Shown: positions 42,210 to 51,720 of the stretch, piece by piece
Layout of the letters: every line of letters begins with the position of its first letter
Position numbering within the stretch: the stretch's first letter is position 1
Origin: Stutzerimonas chloritidismutans AW-1
GTDB taxonomy: Bacteria > Pseudomonadota > Gammaproteobacteria > Pseudomonadales > Pseudomonadaceae
Reading direction: 5' to 3'
Length of the DNA: 64,000 bases
NCBI RefSeq assembly: GCF_000495915.1
Contig: NZ_AOFQ01000072.1
Span: forward strand, 1-64,000
Made by a program: the position numbers and the translations under genes
The notes under the pieces: generated by a model
The model's database searches: none
The model's input: only the letters and a program-made list of their open reading frames with translations
Told to the model about the DNA's origin: nothing

Positions 42210-44528
42210 CTACTTCCTCAGCTGCTTGGCGTTGGCGAACAGCGCGGCCATGGCGGCATTGGCCGGTGCCGGCTTTTCTTCCTTGGCATGGCGCTCGCTG
42301 CGCGGCGCGTTGCCGCGTGGCTTGCCGGCGCCGCCACGCGGGCCGTCGGTCTTGGCGCCGGGCGTATCGCTCATGCGCATGGACAGGCCGACGCGCTGGC
42401 GCGGGATGTCCACTTCCATGACCTTGACCTTGACGATGTCACCGGCCTTGACCACTTCGTACGGGTCCTTGACGAACTTCTCCGACAGCGCGCTGATGTG
42501 CACCAGGCCGTCCTGATGCACGCCGATGTCGACGAAGGCGCCGAAGTTGGTCACGTTGGTCACCACGCCCTCGAGCACCATGCCCGGCTCCAGGTCGCTG
42601 AGCTTCTCGACACCTTCCTGGAACTCTGCGGTCTTGAACTCCGGGCGCGGATCGCGGCCGGGCTTGTCCAGTTCGCTGAGGATGTCGGTGACAGTCGGCA
42701 AGCCAAAGGTCTCGTCGGTGAACTGCTTGGGGTCCAGGCGCTTGAGAAACGCCGAGTCGCCGATCAGCGAGCGGATGTCGCGGTTGGTATCGGCGGCGAT
42801 GCGTTTGACCAGCGGATAGGTTTCCGGGTGCACGGCGGAGGCGTCCAGCGGGTTGTCGCCGTTCATCACGCGGAGGAAGCCGGCGGCCTGTTCGAAGGTC
42901 TTGTCGCCCAGGCGCGGCACCTTCTTCAGCTCGCTGCGGGACTTGAACGCACCATTGGCATCACGGAACTGCACGATGTTCTGTGCCAGCGTCGAGTTGA
43001 GGCCGGAGATGCGCGCCAGCAGGGCGGCGGAGGCGGTATTCACGTCGACGCCGACGGCGTTCACGCAGTCCTCGACCACCGCGTCCAGCGAACGCGCCAG
43101 CTTGAGCTGGGACACGTCGTGCTGGTACTGACCGACGCCGATGGACTTCGGGTCGATCTTCACCAGCTCGGCCAGCGGGTCCTGCAGGCGGCGGGCGATG
43201 GACACGGCGCCGCGCAGGGAGACGTCCAGGTCCGGGAATTCCTTGGCCGCCAGTTCCGAGGCCGAATACACCGAGGCGCCGGCTTCGCTGACCATGATCT
43301 TGGTGAGCTTGAGGCCGGGCACTTTCTTGATCAGCTCGCCGGCCAGCTTGTCCGACTCGCGGCTGGCGGTGCCGTTGCCGATGGCGATCAGGTCGACGGC
43401 GTGCTTGGCGCACAGCTTGGCGAGAATCGCCAGGGTGCCGTCCCAGTCGTTGCGCGGTGCGTGCGGGTAGACGGTGGCGGTTTCCAGCAGCTTGCCGGTG
43501 GCGTCGACCACCGCGACCTTGCAACCGGTGCGCAGGCCCGGGTCCAGCGCCAGGGTCGCACGCGGGCCAGCCGGGGCGGAGAGCAGCAGGTCGTGCAGGT
43601 TGCGCGCGAACACCGAGATGGCTTCGTCCTCGGCCTTGTCGCGCAGCTCACCGAGCAGGTCGGTTTCCAGGTGGGTGTAGAGCTTAACCTTCCAGGTCCA
43701 GCGCACCACTTCGCCGAGCCACTTGTCGGCGGCGCGGCCGCGGTTGGCGATGCCGAAGCGCTCGCCGATCATGCCTTCGCCGGGGTGCATGCTGCCCGGT
43801 GTCTCATCGCCGACCTTGAGGCTGACGCTGAGGATGCCTTCGTTGCGCCCGCGGAAGATCGCCAGCGCGCGGTGCGAAGGGGTGTTCTTCAGCACTTCGT
43901 CATGCTCGAAGTAGTCGCTGAACTTGGCGCCCTCGTTCTCCTTGCCCGGCACCACACGAGCGCTGAGGGTGGCGTTGTGCTTGAGGAAGTCGCGCAGCTT
44001 GGCCAGCAGGTCGGCATCTTCGGCGAAGCGCTCCATGAGGATGTACTTGGCGCCTTCAAGGACGGCTTTCACATCGGCGAAGCCCTTCTCGGCGTCGACG
44101 AAGCGCGCGGCTTCCTGCTCTGGCGTAAGGTCCGGGTTGCCGAACAGCGCATCGGCCAGCTCGCCAAGGCCGGCTTCGAGGGCGATCTGACCCTTGCTGC
44201 GGCGCTTCTGCTTATAGGGCAGGTAGAGGTCTTCGAGGCGGGTCTTGGTGTCGGCGAGGTCGATCTCGCGCTTGAGTTCGGGGGTCAGCTTGCCCTGTTC
44301 CTCGATGCTGGCGAGGATCGAGACGCGGCGCTCGTCCAGCTCGCGCAGGTAACGCAGGCGCTCTTCCAGGTTGCGCAGCTGGGTATCGTCGAGGCTGCCG
44401 GTGACTTCCTTGCGGTAGCGGGCGATGAAGGGAACGGTGGAGCCTTCGTCGAGCAGCGCCACGGCGGTGGCGACCTGTTGCGGGCGCACGCCCAGCTCGT
44501 TGGCGATACGGGAATTGATGCTGTCCAT
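42210..44528 (-). CDS. tex: Transcription accessory protein Tex
   Basis: A 772-residue RNA-binding transcription factor-like protein. An N-terminal helical region leads to a YqgF-like fold (about residues 320-430, TLALDPGLRTGCKVAVVD), a helix-hairpin-helix section (NAVGVDVNTASAALLARISGL) and a C-terminal S1 domain (about 645-715, GMVLEGVVTNVTNFGAFVDI) with a basic tail. I start at MDSINSRIANELG, the usual N-terminus. It diverges from ompR, as in P. aeruginosa to my memory. Confidence 0.93.
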   Translation of the reverse strand: MDSINSRIANELGVRPQQVATAVALLDEGSTVPFIARYRKEVTGSLDDTQLRNLEERLRYLRELDERRVSILASIEEQGKLTPELKREIDLADTKTRLEDLYLPYKQKRRSKGQIALEAGLGELADALFGNPDLTPEQEAARFVDAEKGFADVKAVLEGAKYILMERFAEDADLLAKLRDFLKHNATLSARVVPGKENEGAKFSDYFEHDEVLKNTPSHRALAIFRGRNEGILSVSLKVGDETPGSMHPGEGMIGERFGIANRGRAADKWLGEVVRWTWKVKLYTHLETDLLGELRDKAEDEAISVFARNLHDLLLSAPAGPRATLALDPGLRTGCKVAVVDATGKLLETATVYPHAPRNDWDGTLAILAKLCAKHAVDLIAIGNGTASRESDKLAGELIKKVPGLKLTKIMVSEAGASVYSASELAAKEFPDLDVSLRGAVSIARRLQDPLAELVKIDPKSIGVGQYQHDVSQLKLARSLDAVVEDCVNAVGVDVNTASAALLARISGLNSTLAQNIVQFRDANGAFKSRSELKKVPRLGDKTFEQAAGFLRVMNGDNPLDASAVHPETYPLVKRIAADTNRDIRSLIGDSAFLKRLDPKQFTDETFGLPTVTDILSELDKPGRDPRPEFKTAEFQEGVEKLSDLEPGMVLEGVVTNVTNFGAFVDIGVHQDGLVHISALSEKFVKDPYEVVKAGDIVKVKVMEVDIPRQRVGLSMRMSDTPGAKTDGPRGGAGKPRGNAPRSERHAKEEKPAPANAAMAALFANAKQLRK

Positions 44529-44753
44529 GAACCTACCTGGGTCAGTCAAACCATGCAGGCCGGGCCTGCGCGAAAGCCGGCGATTATAGGGGAACTGCGA
44601 CGGCCGGCCTCAACCGATTGCCGGTGAGCGGTCGCCGGTCTGGGTCGAATGCCGCGGGAATCGGCCGTTCGACGAAAAATCTGCTAACAATGGCTGTCAG
44701 TAGGGCCGATCCACACTGCGCAATAATGCGCCGTCGACCATCTGGGAGTTTCC

Positions 44754-45488
44754 ATGAGCAGCACTGCGCCAGCCAGCGAAGGCGAAAAAATCCTCATCGT
44801 CGATGACGATGCCCGTCTGCGACGTCTGCTCGAGCGTTTTCTCGACGAGCAGGGCTACCGCGTCCGTACCGTGGAAAACACCGAGCAGATGGATCGTTTG
44901 CTCAGCCGCGAGCTGTTCCAGCTGGTGGTGCTCGACCTGATGATGCCGGGAGAGGATGGTCTGTCTGCGTGCCGTCGGCTGCGCGAGGGCAACAATCAGA
45001 TCCCGATCATCATGCTCACCGCCAAGGGCGACGAGGCCAGTCGCATCCAGGGCCTGGAGCAGGGTGCCGACGACTACCTGGCCAAGCCCTTCAACCCCCG
45101 TGAGCTGCTCGCGCGCATTCGTGCGGTGCTGCGTCGGCAGGCGCCGCAGGTTCCGGGCGCGCCGGCCAGCGAGGACGAGACCGTCACCTTCGGCGAGTAC
45201 GAGCTGTCGCTGGCCACGCGTGAGCTGAAGAAGGGCAACGAAGTGCACATGCTCACCACCGGTGAGTTCGCCGTGCTCAAGGCGTTGGTCCAGCACGCAC
45301 GCGAGCCGCTGACCCGCGACAAGCTGATGAACCTTGCCCGCGGGCGCGAGTGGGATGCACTGGAGCGCTCCATCGACGTGCAGATATCCCGCCTGCGCCG
45401 GCTGATCGAGCCGGACCCGTCCAAGCCGCGCTATATCCAGACCGTCTGGGGTGTGGGTTACGTATTCGTGCCGGACGGCAACAAGTGA
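44754..45488 (+). CDS. ompR: Response regulator OmpR (AmgR-type)
   Basis: A 244-residue OmpR-family regulator: receiver domain (about residues 10-125) with phospho-acceptor D61 (VLDLMMPGEDG) and lysine in YLAKPFNPRELLAR, then a winged-helix DNA-binding domain (about 140-240) ending RYIQTVWGVGYVFVPDG. It pairs with EnvZ. In P. aeruginosa the orthologous pair AmgRS responds to membrane stress and aminoglycosides (established); the same role here is an inference. Confidence 0.93.
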   Translation: MSSTAPASEGEKILIVDDDARLRRLLERFLDEQGYRVRTVENTEQMDRLLSRELFQLVVLDLMMPGEDGLSACRRLREGNNQIPIIMLTAKGDEASRIQGLEQGADDYLAKPFNPRELLARIRAVLRRQAPQVPGAPASEDETVTFGEYELSLATRELKKGNEVHMLTTGEFAVLKALVQHAREPLTRDKLMNLARGREWDALERSIDVQISRLRRLIEPDPSKPRYIQTVWGVGYVFVPDGNK

Positions 45489-45564
45489 GTTGGCTGCGGC
45501 CTGCTGCAGACTGCGAGCGCGTTAAGCTCGCGGCCTGCCGTCCTGGGCCTGTCGCCGGGACTTC

Positions 45565-46896
45565 ATGAAAACTCCGCTCTGGTTCCCGCAAAGCTTCTTC
45601 GCCCGCACCCTGTGGATGGTGCTGATCGTGGTGCTGTTCTCCAAGGTCCTGACGCTGGTCTATCTGATGACCAACGAGGACGTGCTGGTTGACCGCCAGT
45701 ACAGCCACGGCGCGGCACTGACGCTGCGTGCCTACTGGGCCGCCGATCTCGAAGACCGCGACCGTATCGGTCGCGCCGCCGGCCTGCAACTGGTGGCCGA
45801 GCAGAACGTGCCGCGCAGCGAATACCACTGGCCCTACACCGAGATCTTCCAGCGCCAGATGCGCGACGAGCTGGGCGACGATACCGAGGTGCGCGTGCGT
45901 ATCCAGCCGTCCACGGCGATCTGGGTGCGCGCGCCTGCGTTGGGGCCGGACTGGGTGCAGGTGCCGCTGTACGCCTATCCGCTGCGTGGCCAGCGCATCT
46001 GGAGCGTGCTCGGCTGGTTCCTCGGTATCGGCCTGCTGTCTACCGGGGCGGCGTGGATCTTCGTCAGCCAGCTCAATCTGCCGCTCAAGCGGCTGGTCTT
46101 CGCCGCGCGGCAGATCGGCAAGGGCCGGCGCGTGCGTCTGCCGATCAGCGATACGCCGAGCGAGATGACCGAGGTGTATCGCGCCTTCAATCAGATGGCC
46201 GAGGACGTCGAGCAGGCTGGCCGGGAGCGCGAACTGATGCTGGCCGGGGTTTCCCACGATCTGCGCACGCCATTGACGCGCCTGCGCCTGTCGCTGGAGC
46301 TGATGAGCAGCGATGACGAGCTGACCGACGACATGATTCGTGATGTCGAGGACATGAACGCGATCCTCGATCAGTTCCTCGCCTTCGTCCGCGACGGCAG
46401 TGATGAACCGGTGGAAACCACCGATCTCGGTGAGCTGATCCGCGAAGTGGTGGCACCCTACAACCAGCAGCAGGAGATCGTGCGGCTGTGCGTCGAGCCG
46501 ATGCCGCCGTTCGCCCTGCGTCGGGTATCGGTCAAGCGGCTGCTGGTCAACCTCATCGAGAACGCCTTGCGCTACGGCGGCGGCGGGGTGGAGGTGGCGG
46601 CTTATGTGTCGGGCGACCAGCACGCGCCCTACGTGGTGCTGAGCGTGCTCGACCGCGGCCCGGGGATCGATCCCGCCGAGCTGGAATGCATCTTCAATCC
46701 GTTCATCCGCGGTGATCGCGCTCGTGGCGGGCAGGGCGCCGGGCTGGGTCTGGCGATCGTCAAACGCATCGCCTCGCAGCACGGCGGCATCGTCGAGTTG
46801 CGCAACCGTGAGGGCGGTGGTTTGGAGGCGCGCGTCAGCCTGCCGCTGGGATTGCTGCTGCCGCGCGATGCGGTGCAGGGCAAACCGGCCGAGTAG
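45565..46896 (+). CDS. envZ: Sensor histidine kinase EnvZ (AmgS-type)
   Basis: A 443-residue inner-membrane kinase. TM1 lies at about residues 15-37, then comes a periplasmic loop, TM2 at about 150-170 and HAMP at about 172-225. HisKA has H231 in AGVSHDLRTPLTRLRLSLEL. The ATP-binding domain has N and G boxes (LLVNLIENALRYGG, LDRGPGI, GAGLGLAIVKRIA). It phosphorylates OmpR. The gene starts 76 bp after ompR, on the same strand. Confidence 0.93.
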   Translation: MKTPLWFPQSFFARTLWMVLIVVLFSKVLTLVYLMTNEDVLVDRQYSHGAALTLRAYWAADLEDRDRIGRAAGLQLVAEQNVPRSEYHWPYTEIFQRQMRDELGDDTEVRVRIQPSTAIWVRAPALGPDWVQVPLYAYPLRGQRIWSVLGWFLGIGLLSTGAAWIFVSQLNLPLKRLVFAARQIGKGRRVRLPISDTPSEMTEVYRAFNQMAEDVEQAGRERELMLAGVSHDLRTPLTRLRLSLELMSSDDELTDDMIRDVEDMNAILDQFLAFVRDGSDEPVETTDLGELIREVVAPYNQQQEIVRLCVEPMPPFALRRVSVKRLLVNLIENALRYGGGGVEVAAYVSGDQHAPYVVLSVLDRGPGIDPAELECIFNPFIRGDRARGGQGAGLGLAIVKRIASQHGGIVELRNREGGGLEARVSLPLGLLLPRDAVQGKPAE

Positions 46897-46917
46897 CCGG
46901 TTCGCCACGAGGCGGAA

Positions 46918-47823
46918 TCAGCCCTTGCCTTTGGTGCGGGTCAGGTGCGGCCCGCCGTTCTTCTCCAGGTACTGGATGATCAGCCCGGCGACGTCCTTGC
47001 CAGTGGTCTCTTCGATGCCGGCCAGGCCCGGCGAGGAGTTGACCTCCATCACCAGCGGGCCATGGTTTGAACGCAGGATGTCGACGCCGGCGACGTTCAG
47101 ACCCATCACCTTGGCCGCACGGATGGCGGTCATGCGTTCTTCCGGGGTGATCTTGATCAGGCTGGCGGAGCCGCCACGGTGCAGGTTGGAGCGGAACTCG
47201 CCGGGCTTGGCCTGGCGCTTCATCGCCGCGATGACCTTGTCGCCGACCACGAAGCAGCGGATGTCGGCGCCGCCGGCTTCCTTGATGTACTCCTGCACCA
47301 TGATGTCCTGCTTGAGCCCCATGAAGGCCTCAATCACCGATTCGGCCGCCTTCTCGGTTTCGCAGAGCACCACGCCGATGCCCTGGGTGCCTTCCAGTAC
47401 CTTGATCACCAGCGGTGCGCCGTTGACCATCTGGATCAGATCGGGAATGTCGTCCGGCGAGTGGGCGAAGCCGGTCACCGGCAGCCCGACGCCGCGGCGT
47501 GACAGCAGTTGTAGCGCACGCAGCTTGTCCCGCGAGCGGGCGATGGCGACCGACTCGTTGAGTGGGAACACGCCCTGCATCTCGAACTGGCGCAGCACCG
47601 CACAGCCATAGAAGGTCACCGAGGCGCCGATGCGCGGGATCACCGCGTCGAAGCCGTCCAGCGGTTTGCCGCGGTAATGGATCTGCGGCTTGTGGCTGGC
47701 AATGTTCATGTACGCGCGTAGCGTATCGATCACCACCACCTCATGGCCCCGCTGCTGGCCGGCTTCGACCAGGCGTCGGGTGGAATACAGGCGCGGATTG
47801 CGCGACAGCACGGCGATTTTCAT
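46918..47823 (-). CDS. rimK: Ribosomal protein S6 glutamate ligase RimK
   Basis: ATP-grasp ligase of 301 residues that adds glutamates to the C-terminus of ribosomal protein S6 and so tunes the proteome. The ATP-grasp core includes PLVIKVLEGTQGIGVVLCETEKA and the end signature LVMEVNSSPGLAGIEETTG. The start MKIAVLSRNPRLYSTRRLVEA is the family norm. It overlaps the rimB stop by 4 bp (ATGA). It is convergent with envZ, 21 bp apart. Confidence 0.93.
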   Translation of the reverse strand: MKIAVLSRNPRLYSTRRLVEAGQQRGHEVVVIDTLRAYMNIASHKPQIHYRGKPLDGFDAVIPRIGASVTFYGCAVLRQFEMQGVFPLNESVAIARSRDKLRALQLLSRRGVGLPVTGFAHSPDDIPDLIQMVNGAPLVIKVLEGTQGIGVVLCETEKAAESVIEAFMGLKQDIMVQEYIKEAGGADIRCFVVGDKVIAAMKRQAKPGEFRSNLHRGGSASLIKITPEERMTAIRAAKVMGLNVAGVDILRSNHGPLVMEVNSSPGLAGIEETTGKDVAGLIIQYLEKNGGPHLTRTKGKG

Positions 47824-48287
47824 GGAGCACCGGAGGAAGTGAGGATCTGGGGTTTGTCTTGGATATAGGTTCGCGACGGATCGATCAGCCATTGCCCTTC
47901 GACCAGTGCCTTTGAACCGAGCAGCAGGCGATAACGCATGGTCTTGCGGCAGGTCAGGGTGAACTCCACCGGCCAGACATGACTGCCGAGTGCAAGCAAT
48001 GTTCGCACCACGTAGCGCGTCTGCACCTGCCCGTTGGAACTCTTGATCAGCTTGCGCGTGACCAGCGGTGCCTCGCAGCGGTGGCGGCGCTGTACCAGCG
48101 TGCCCAGGTGGGCGGTGAATCGGACCCAGCGCTGACCGTCGCGTTCGAACTCGCTGATCTCGGTAGCATGCAGCGCCGATGTGCTGGCCCCGGTATCGAC
48201 CTTCGCGCGCAGGCCCACCACGCCGAGATCCGGCAGGGCGATCCATTCACGCAGACCGATCACGGTATGGGGGTCGAGTCTCTTCAA
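47820..48287 (-). CDS. rimB: RimB, retropepsin-like ATP-dependent zinc protease family protein
   Basis: A 155-residue protein with an aspartic-protease-type motif KVDTGASTSALHA at about residue 30, the signature of the family annotated as ATP-dependent zinc proteases. In Pseudomonas the rimBK genes act together, with RimB modulating RimK activity (established). The ATGA overlap with rimK supports this. No rimA gene is seen upstream. Confidence 0.85.
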   Translation of the reverse strand: MKRLDPHTVIGLREWIALPDLGVVGLRAKVDTGASTSALHATEISEFERDGQRWVRFTAHLGTLVQRRHRCEAPLVTRKLIKSSNGQVQTRYVVRTLLALGSHVWPVEFTLTCRKTMRYRLLLGSKALVEGQWLIDPSRTYIQDKPQILTSSGAP

Positions 48288-48388
48288 TGGGAGCGTCCGA
48301 AGAATTTGCCGGCATTCTAGTCGGGGTGCATGACAACTGCATCCGTCTGTAACACCCTAGAACGACGTGTAGAGGATAGAGCTGGACG

Positions 48389-48787
48389 ATGGCCGAAAAA
48401 GACGACGACAAGGTGCGCCTGGACAAGTGGCTGTGGGCTGCGCGCTTCTTCAAGACCCGTGCGCTGGCCAAGGCGGCCATCGAGGGTGGCAAGGTGCACT
48501 GTCGTGGCGAGCGTTGCAAGCCGAGCAAGGAACCGAAGGTGGGCGACGAGCTGCTGATCCGCATCGGTTTCGACGAGCGCACGGTGGTCGTCCGCGCTTT
48601 GTCGGCGGTGCGCCGCGGAGCGCCCGAGGCGCAAACACTCTATGAGGAAACGCCGCAAAGCCTGGCCGCGCGCGAGGAAGCGGCGGCGCAGCGCAAGGCC
48701 GGCGCGCTGGGGCTGCAGACCGATGGGCGGCCGAGCAAGAAGCAGCGCCGGCAGATCCAGTACCTGCGCGACTACAAACCGGACTGA
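48389..48787 (+). CDS. hslR: Heat-shock protein Hsp15 (HslR)
   Basis: An RNA-binding protein of 132 residues with an N-terminal S4 domain (about residues 9-70, VRLDKWLWAARFFKTRALAKAA) and a basic C-terminal tail (KKQRRQIQYLRDYKP). Hsp15 binds stalled 50S subunits that carry a nascent chain and recycles them. It lies just upstream of hslO, on the same strand, as in other Pseudomonas. Confidence 0.92.
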   Translation: MAEKDDDKVRLDKWLWAARFFKTRALAKAAIEGGKVHCRGERCKPSKEPKVGDELLIRIGFDERTVVVRALSAVRRGAPEAQTLYEETPQSLAAREEAAAQRKAGALGLQTDGRPSKKQRRQIQYLRDYKPD

Positions 48788-48904
48788 TCTTCGCAACGCT
48801 GGCGAGCTGCATCACCCACGAGGCCGTCCGGCAGCCGCCCTTGGTCCGGGCGGGCTTTGCGCCTAAAATCGCCGGCTTCCTCCGCCGTTCCTGCGAGCCC
48901 CGGC

Positions 48905-49792
48905 ATGTCCGATCAAACTCAGCGCTTTATCTTCGACGATTCCGACGTTCGCGGCGAAATCGCCACGCTGGACGAGAGCTTCCAGCACGTGCTGGCCAAG
49001 CACACCTACCCCGAGCCCGTCGCCCAGCTGCTTGGCGAGCTGCTCGCCGCTGCCGCGCTGCTGGTCGGCACGCTCAAGTTCGACGGGCTGCTGATTCTCC
49101 AGGCGCGTTCCAGCGGAGCCGTCCCGCTGCTGATGGTCGAGTGCTCCAGTGCCCGGGAGGTGCGCGGCATCGCGCGCTACCACGCCGAGCAGATCGAGAC
49201 GGGCGCAACGCTGGCCGAGTTGATGCCCGAGGGCATGCTGGCGATCACCGTCGACCCGGCGAACGGCCAGCGCTACCAGGGCATCGTCGGCCTGGACGGG
49301 GTCAACCTGGCGGAATGCCTGACCAACTACTTCGCTGCGTCCGAGCAGCTGCCGACGCGCTTCTGGCTCAATGCCGACAGCCGCCGGGCCTGCGGCCTGC
49401 TGTTGCAGCAGCTGCCGGCCGATCGAATCAAGGATGCCGATGAGCGTGACGCCAGCTGGGAGCACCTGCGCACCCTGGCCGACACCCTGACGGCCGAGGA
49501 ACTGCTCGGGCTGGATGCCGAGACGCTGTTGCACCGGCTCTACCATCAGGAGCAGCTGCGCCTGTTCGACGCGCTGCCGATCCGCTTTCGCTGCAGCTGC
49601 TCGCGGGAGCGCTCGGCCCGTGCGCTGATCAGCCTGGGCGAGGAAGACGCCCAGCAACTCGTGGTCGAGCAGGGCGGTGCGGTGAGCATCGATTGCCAGT
49701 TCTGCAACGAGAAGTACACCTATGATGCCGCGGACGTGGCCCAGCTTTTCGCCAGTGGCGGCAGCGACGCACCCTCGGGCACCCGTCATTGA
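48905..49792 (+). CDS. hslO: Redox-regulated chaperone Hsp33 (HslO)
   Basis: A 295-residue holdase chaperone turned on by oxidation. The C-terminal zinc site has all four cysteines: C-x-C in IRFRCSCSRER and C-x-x-C in IDCQFCNEKY. I start at MSDQTQRFIFDDSDVRGEI, the family N-terminus. It follows hslR by 117 bp. Together the two proteins protect translation and proteins under heat and oxidative stress. Confidence 0.93.
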   Translation: MSDQTQRFIFDDSDVRGEIATLDESFQHVLAKHTYPEPVAQLLGELLAAAALLVGTLKFDGLLILQARSSGAVPLLMVECSSAREVRGIARYHAEQIETGATLAELMPEGMLAITVDPANGQRYQGIVGLDGVNLAECLTNYFAASEQLPTRFWLNADSRRACGLLLQQLPADRIKDADERDASWEHLRTLADTLTAEELLGLDAETLLHRLYHQEQLRLFDALPIRFRCSCSRERSARALISLGEEDAQQLVVEQGGAVSIDCQFCNEKYTYDAADVAQLFASGGSDAPSGTRH

Positions 49793-50011
49793 GGCGCCTG
49801 GCGCTCGGCGGCCATCCGCGGAGCGTCAGTACGCTAAGGAATGAGGCAGGGATGGACCTGCAGCCAGCCAGTGAACTATTTGGCCATCACGGCCTCATAC
49901 CCAGCGCGGTGCATTATCTGGCATAATCGCGCGCACTTTTTTCGATGTAGTTCGTCGCTCGGCGGACTACAACAGCATGGAGGAATCGGCCCAAGGCCGA
50001 CGGGAACACTC

Positions 50012-51556
50012 ATGACGCAAGCCACCAACGCCGTGTACACCGACATCAGCACCGCTCAACTGATTGAAGAAGCCGTCAAGCGCGGAGAGGGCGAACTGTC
50101 CGCCAATGGCTCTCTGGTGGTGAAGACCGGGCACCGCACGGGTCGTTCTCCGGCTGACCGCTTCATCGTCGAAGAGCCGAGCACCCAGCACAAGATCGCC
50201 TGGGGCCCGATCAACCGTCCGTTCCCGGCCGGCAACTTCGAAGCACTGTGGAACCGCGTCGAAGCCTACCTCGCCGAGCGCGATAGCTTCGTCTCCTACG
50301 TCCATGTCGGTGCCGATCCCGAGCACTACCTGCCGGTCAAGATGACCACCGAGACCGCCTGGCACAACCTGTTCGGCCGTTGCCTGTTCATCACCCCGGA
50401 ACAGTTCAACCAGGCCAGCCTGAGCGAGTGGCGCATCCTCAACGCACCGTTCTTCCAGTGCGTACCCGAGCGTGACGGCACCAATTCCGATGGCTGCGTG
50501 ATCATCAACTTCGCCGAGAAGAAGGTGCTGATCGCCGGCATGCAGTACGCCGGTGAAATGAAGAAAGCCATGTTCTCCGTGCAGAACTTCCTGCTGCCGG
50601 ACGTCGACGTGCTGCCGATGCACTGTGCCGCCAACATCGGCGAAGACGGCGACACCACCCTGTTCTTCGGTTTGTCCGGCACCGGCAAGACCACCCTGTC
50701 GGCCGACGAGAGCCGCTACCTGATCGGCGATGACGAGCACGGCTGGGGCGTTGGCCGCGTGTTCAACATCGAGGGTGGCTGCTACGCCAAGTGCATCGAC
50801 CTGTCCGAGAAGAACGAGCCGGTGATCTGGAAGGCTATCAAGTTCGGCGCCGTGCTGGAGAACGTGGTGCTCGACGAGCGCACCCGTCTGCCCGACTACG
50901 CCGACGCCAGCCTTACCCAGAACAGCCGCGCCGCGTACCCGCTGCAGCATGTCGAGAAGCGCTCCGAGAAGAACCTCGGCGGTGAGCCGAACGCGGTGAT
51001 CTTTCTGACCTGCGACCTGACCGGCGTACTGCCGCCCGTGTCGATCTTGAACAACGAGCAGGCTGCCTACCACTTCCTGTCCGGCTACACGGCGCTGGTC
51101 GGTTCCACCGAAATGGGTTCGGGCAGCGGCATCAAGTCGACCTTCTCCACCTGCTTCGGCGCGCCGTTCTTCCCGCGTCCGGCTGGCGAGTACGCCGAGT
51201 TGCTGATCAAGCGTATCAACGGCTTTGGCTCCAAGGTCTACCTGGTCAACACCGGCTGGACCGGTGGTGGCTACGGCGTCGGCAAGCGCTTCAACATCCC
51301 GACCACCCGTGCGGTGATCGCGGCGATTCAGAGCGGCGCGCTGATCGGTGCCGAGACCGAGCACCTGCCGATCATCAATCTGGACGTGCCGAAGGCCGTC
51401 GCCGGCGTCGATACCCAGCTGCTGAACCCGCGCAACACCTGGGCCGACAAGAGCGCCTACGACCAGGCCGCAAAGGAACTGGCAGCCAAGTTCGTCGAGA
51501 ACTTCAAGAAGTTCGATGTCTCCGACGCCATCCGCAACGCCGGCCCGCAGCTCTAA
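50012..51556 (+). CDS. pckA: Phosphoenolpyruvate carboxykinase (ATP)
   Basis: A 514-residue gluconeogenic enzyme that turns oxaloacetate plus ATP into PEP. It has the ATP-type signature FFGLSGTGKTTLSADESR (P-loop) and GDDEHGWG metal site, with the substrate-binding GHRTGRSPADRF near the N-terminus. I start at MTQATNAVYTDIS. A 219-bp leader without genes precedes it, and a clear terminator follows. Confidence 0.95.
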   Translation: MTQATNAVYTDISTAQLIEEAVKRGEGELSANGSLVVKTGHRTGRSPADRFIVEEPSTQHKIAWGPINRPFPAGNFEALWNRVEAYLAERDSFVSYVHVGADPEHYLPVKMTTETAWHNLFGRCLFITPEQFNQASLSEWRILNAPFFQCVPERDGTNSDGCVIINFAEKKVLIAGMQYAGEMKKAMFSVQNFLLPDVDVLPMHCAANIGEDGDTTLFFGLSGTGKTTLSADESRYLIGDDEHGWGVGRVFNIEGGCYAKCIDLSEKNEPVIWKAIKFGAVLENVVLDERTRLPDYADASLTQNSRAAYPLQHVEKRSEKNLGGEPNAVIFLTCDLTGVLPPVSILNNEQAAYHFLSGYTALVGSTEMGSGSGIKSTFSTCFGAPFFPRPAGEYAELLIKRINGFGSKVYLVNTGWTGGGYGVGKRFNIPTTRAVIAAIQSGALIGAETEHLPIINLDVPKAVAGVDTQLLNPRNTWADKSAYDQAAKELAAKFVENFKKFDVSDAIRNAGPQL

Positions 51557-51576
51557 GCTGCCTGCTGCGTGATTCG

Positions 51577-51602
51577 AAAAGCCGCCTTCGGGCGGCTTTT
51601 TC
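51577..51602 (+). terminator. Intrinsic terminator after pckA
   Basis: AAAA-GCCGCC-TTCG-GGCGGC-TTTTTC; a stable tetraloop hairpin with a U-run 21 bp after the stop. Confidence 0.92.
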
Positions 51603-51720
51603 GTTTGTGCCGGGTGGTGATTCGGATCAAAGGCGTCGATGATTCTTATCGGTCAAGGCGCATGGATTCGATTGGTCGGTGCCCTTAGCATGGCGCCACT
51701 GTTGATCACGAGGAAGCGTC

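Noticed and set aside
42288..44627. Plus-strand open frame of about 779 codons opposite tex
   Set aside because: It mirrors tex exactly and shows no domain; tex has all family motifs.
49915..49935. Promoter -10 box (CATAAT) before pckA
   Set aside because: No acceptable -35 at the right distance, so it is not listed as a feature.
49967..51364. Minus-strand open frame opposite pckA
   Set aside because: Antisense shadow. The pckA strand has the P-loop and metal-site motifs.
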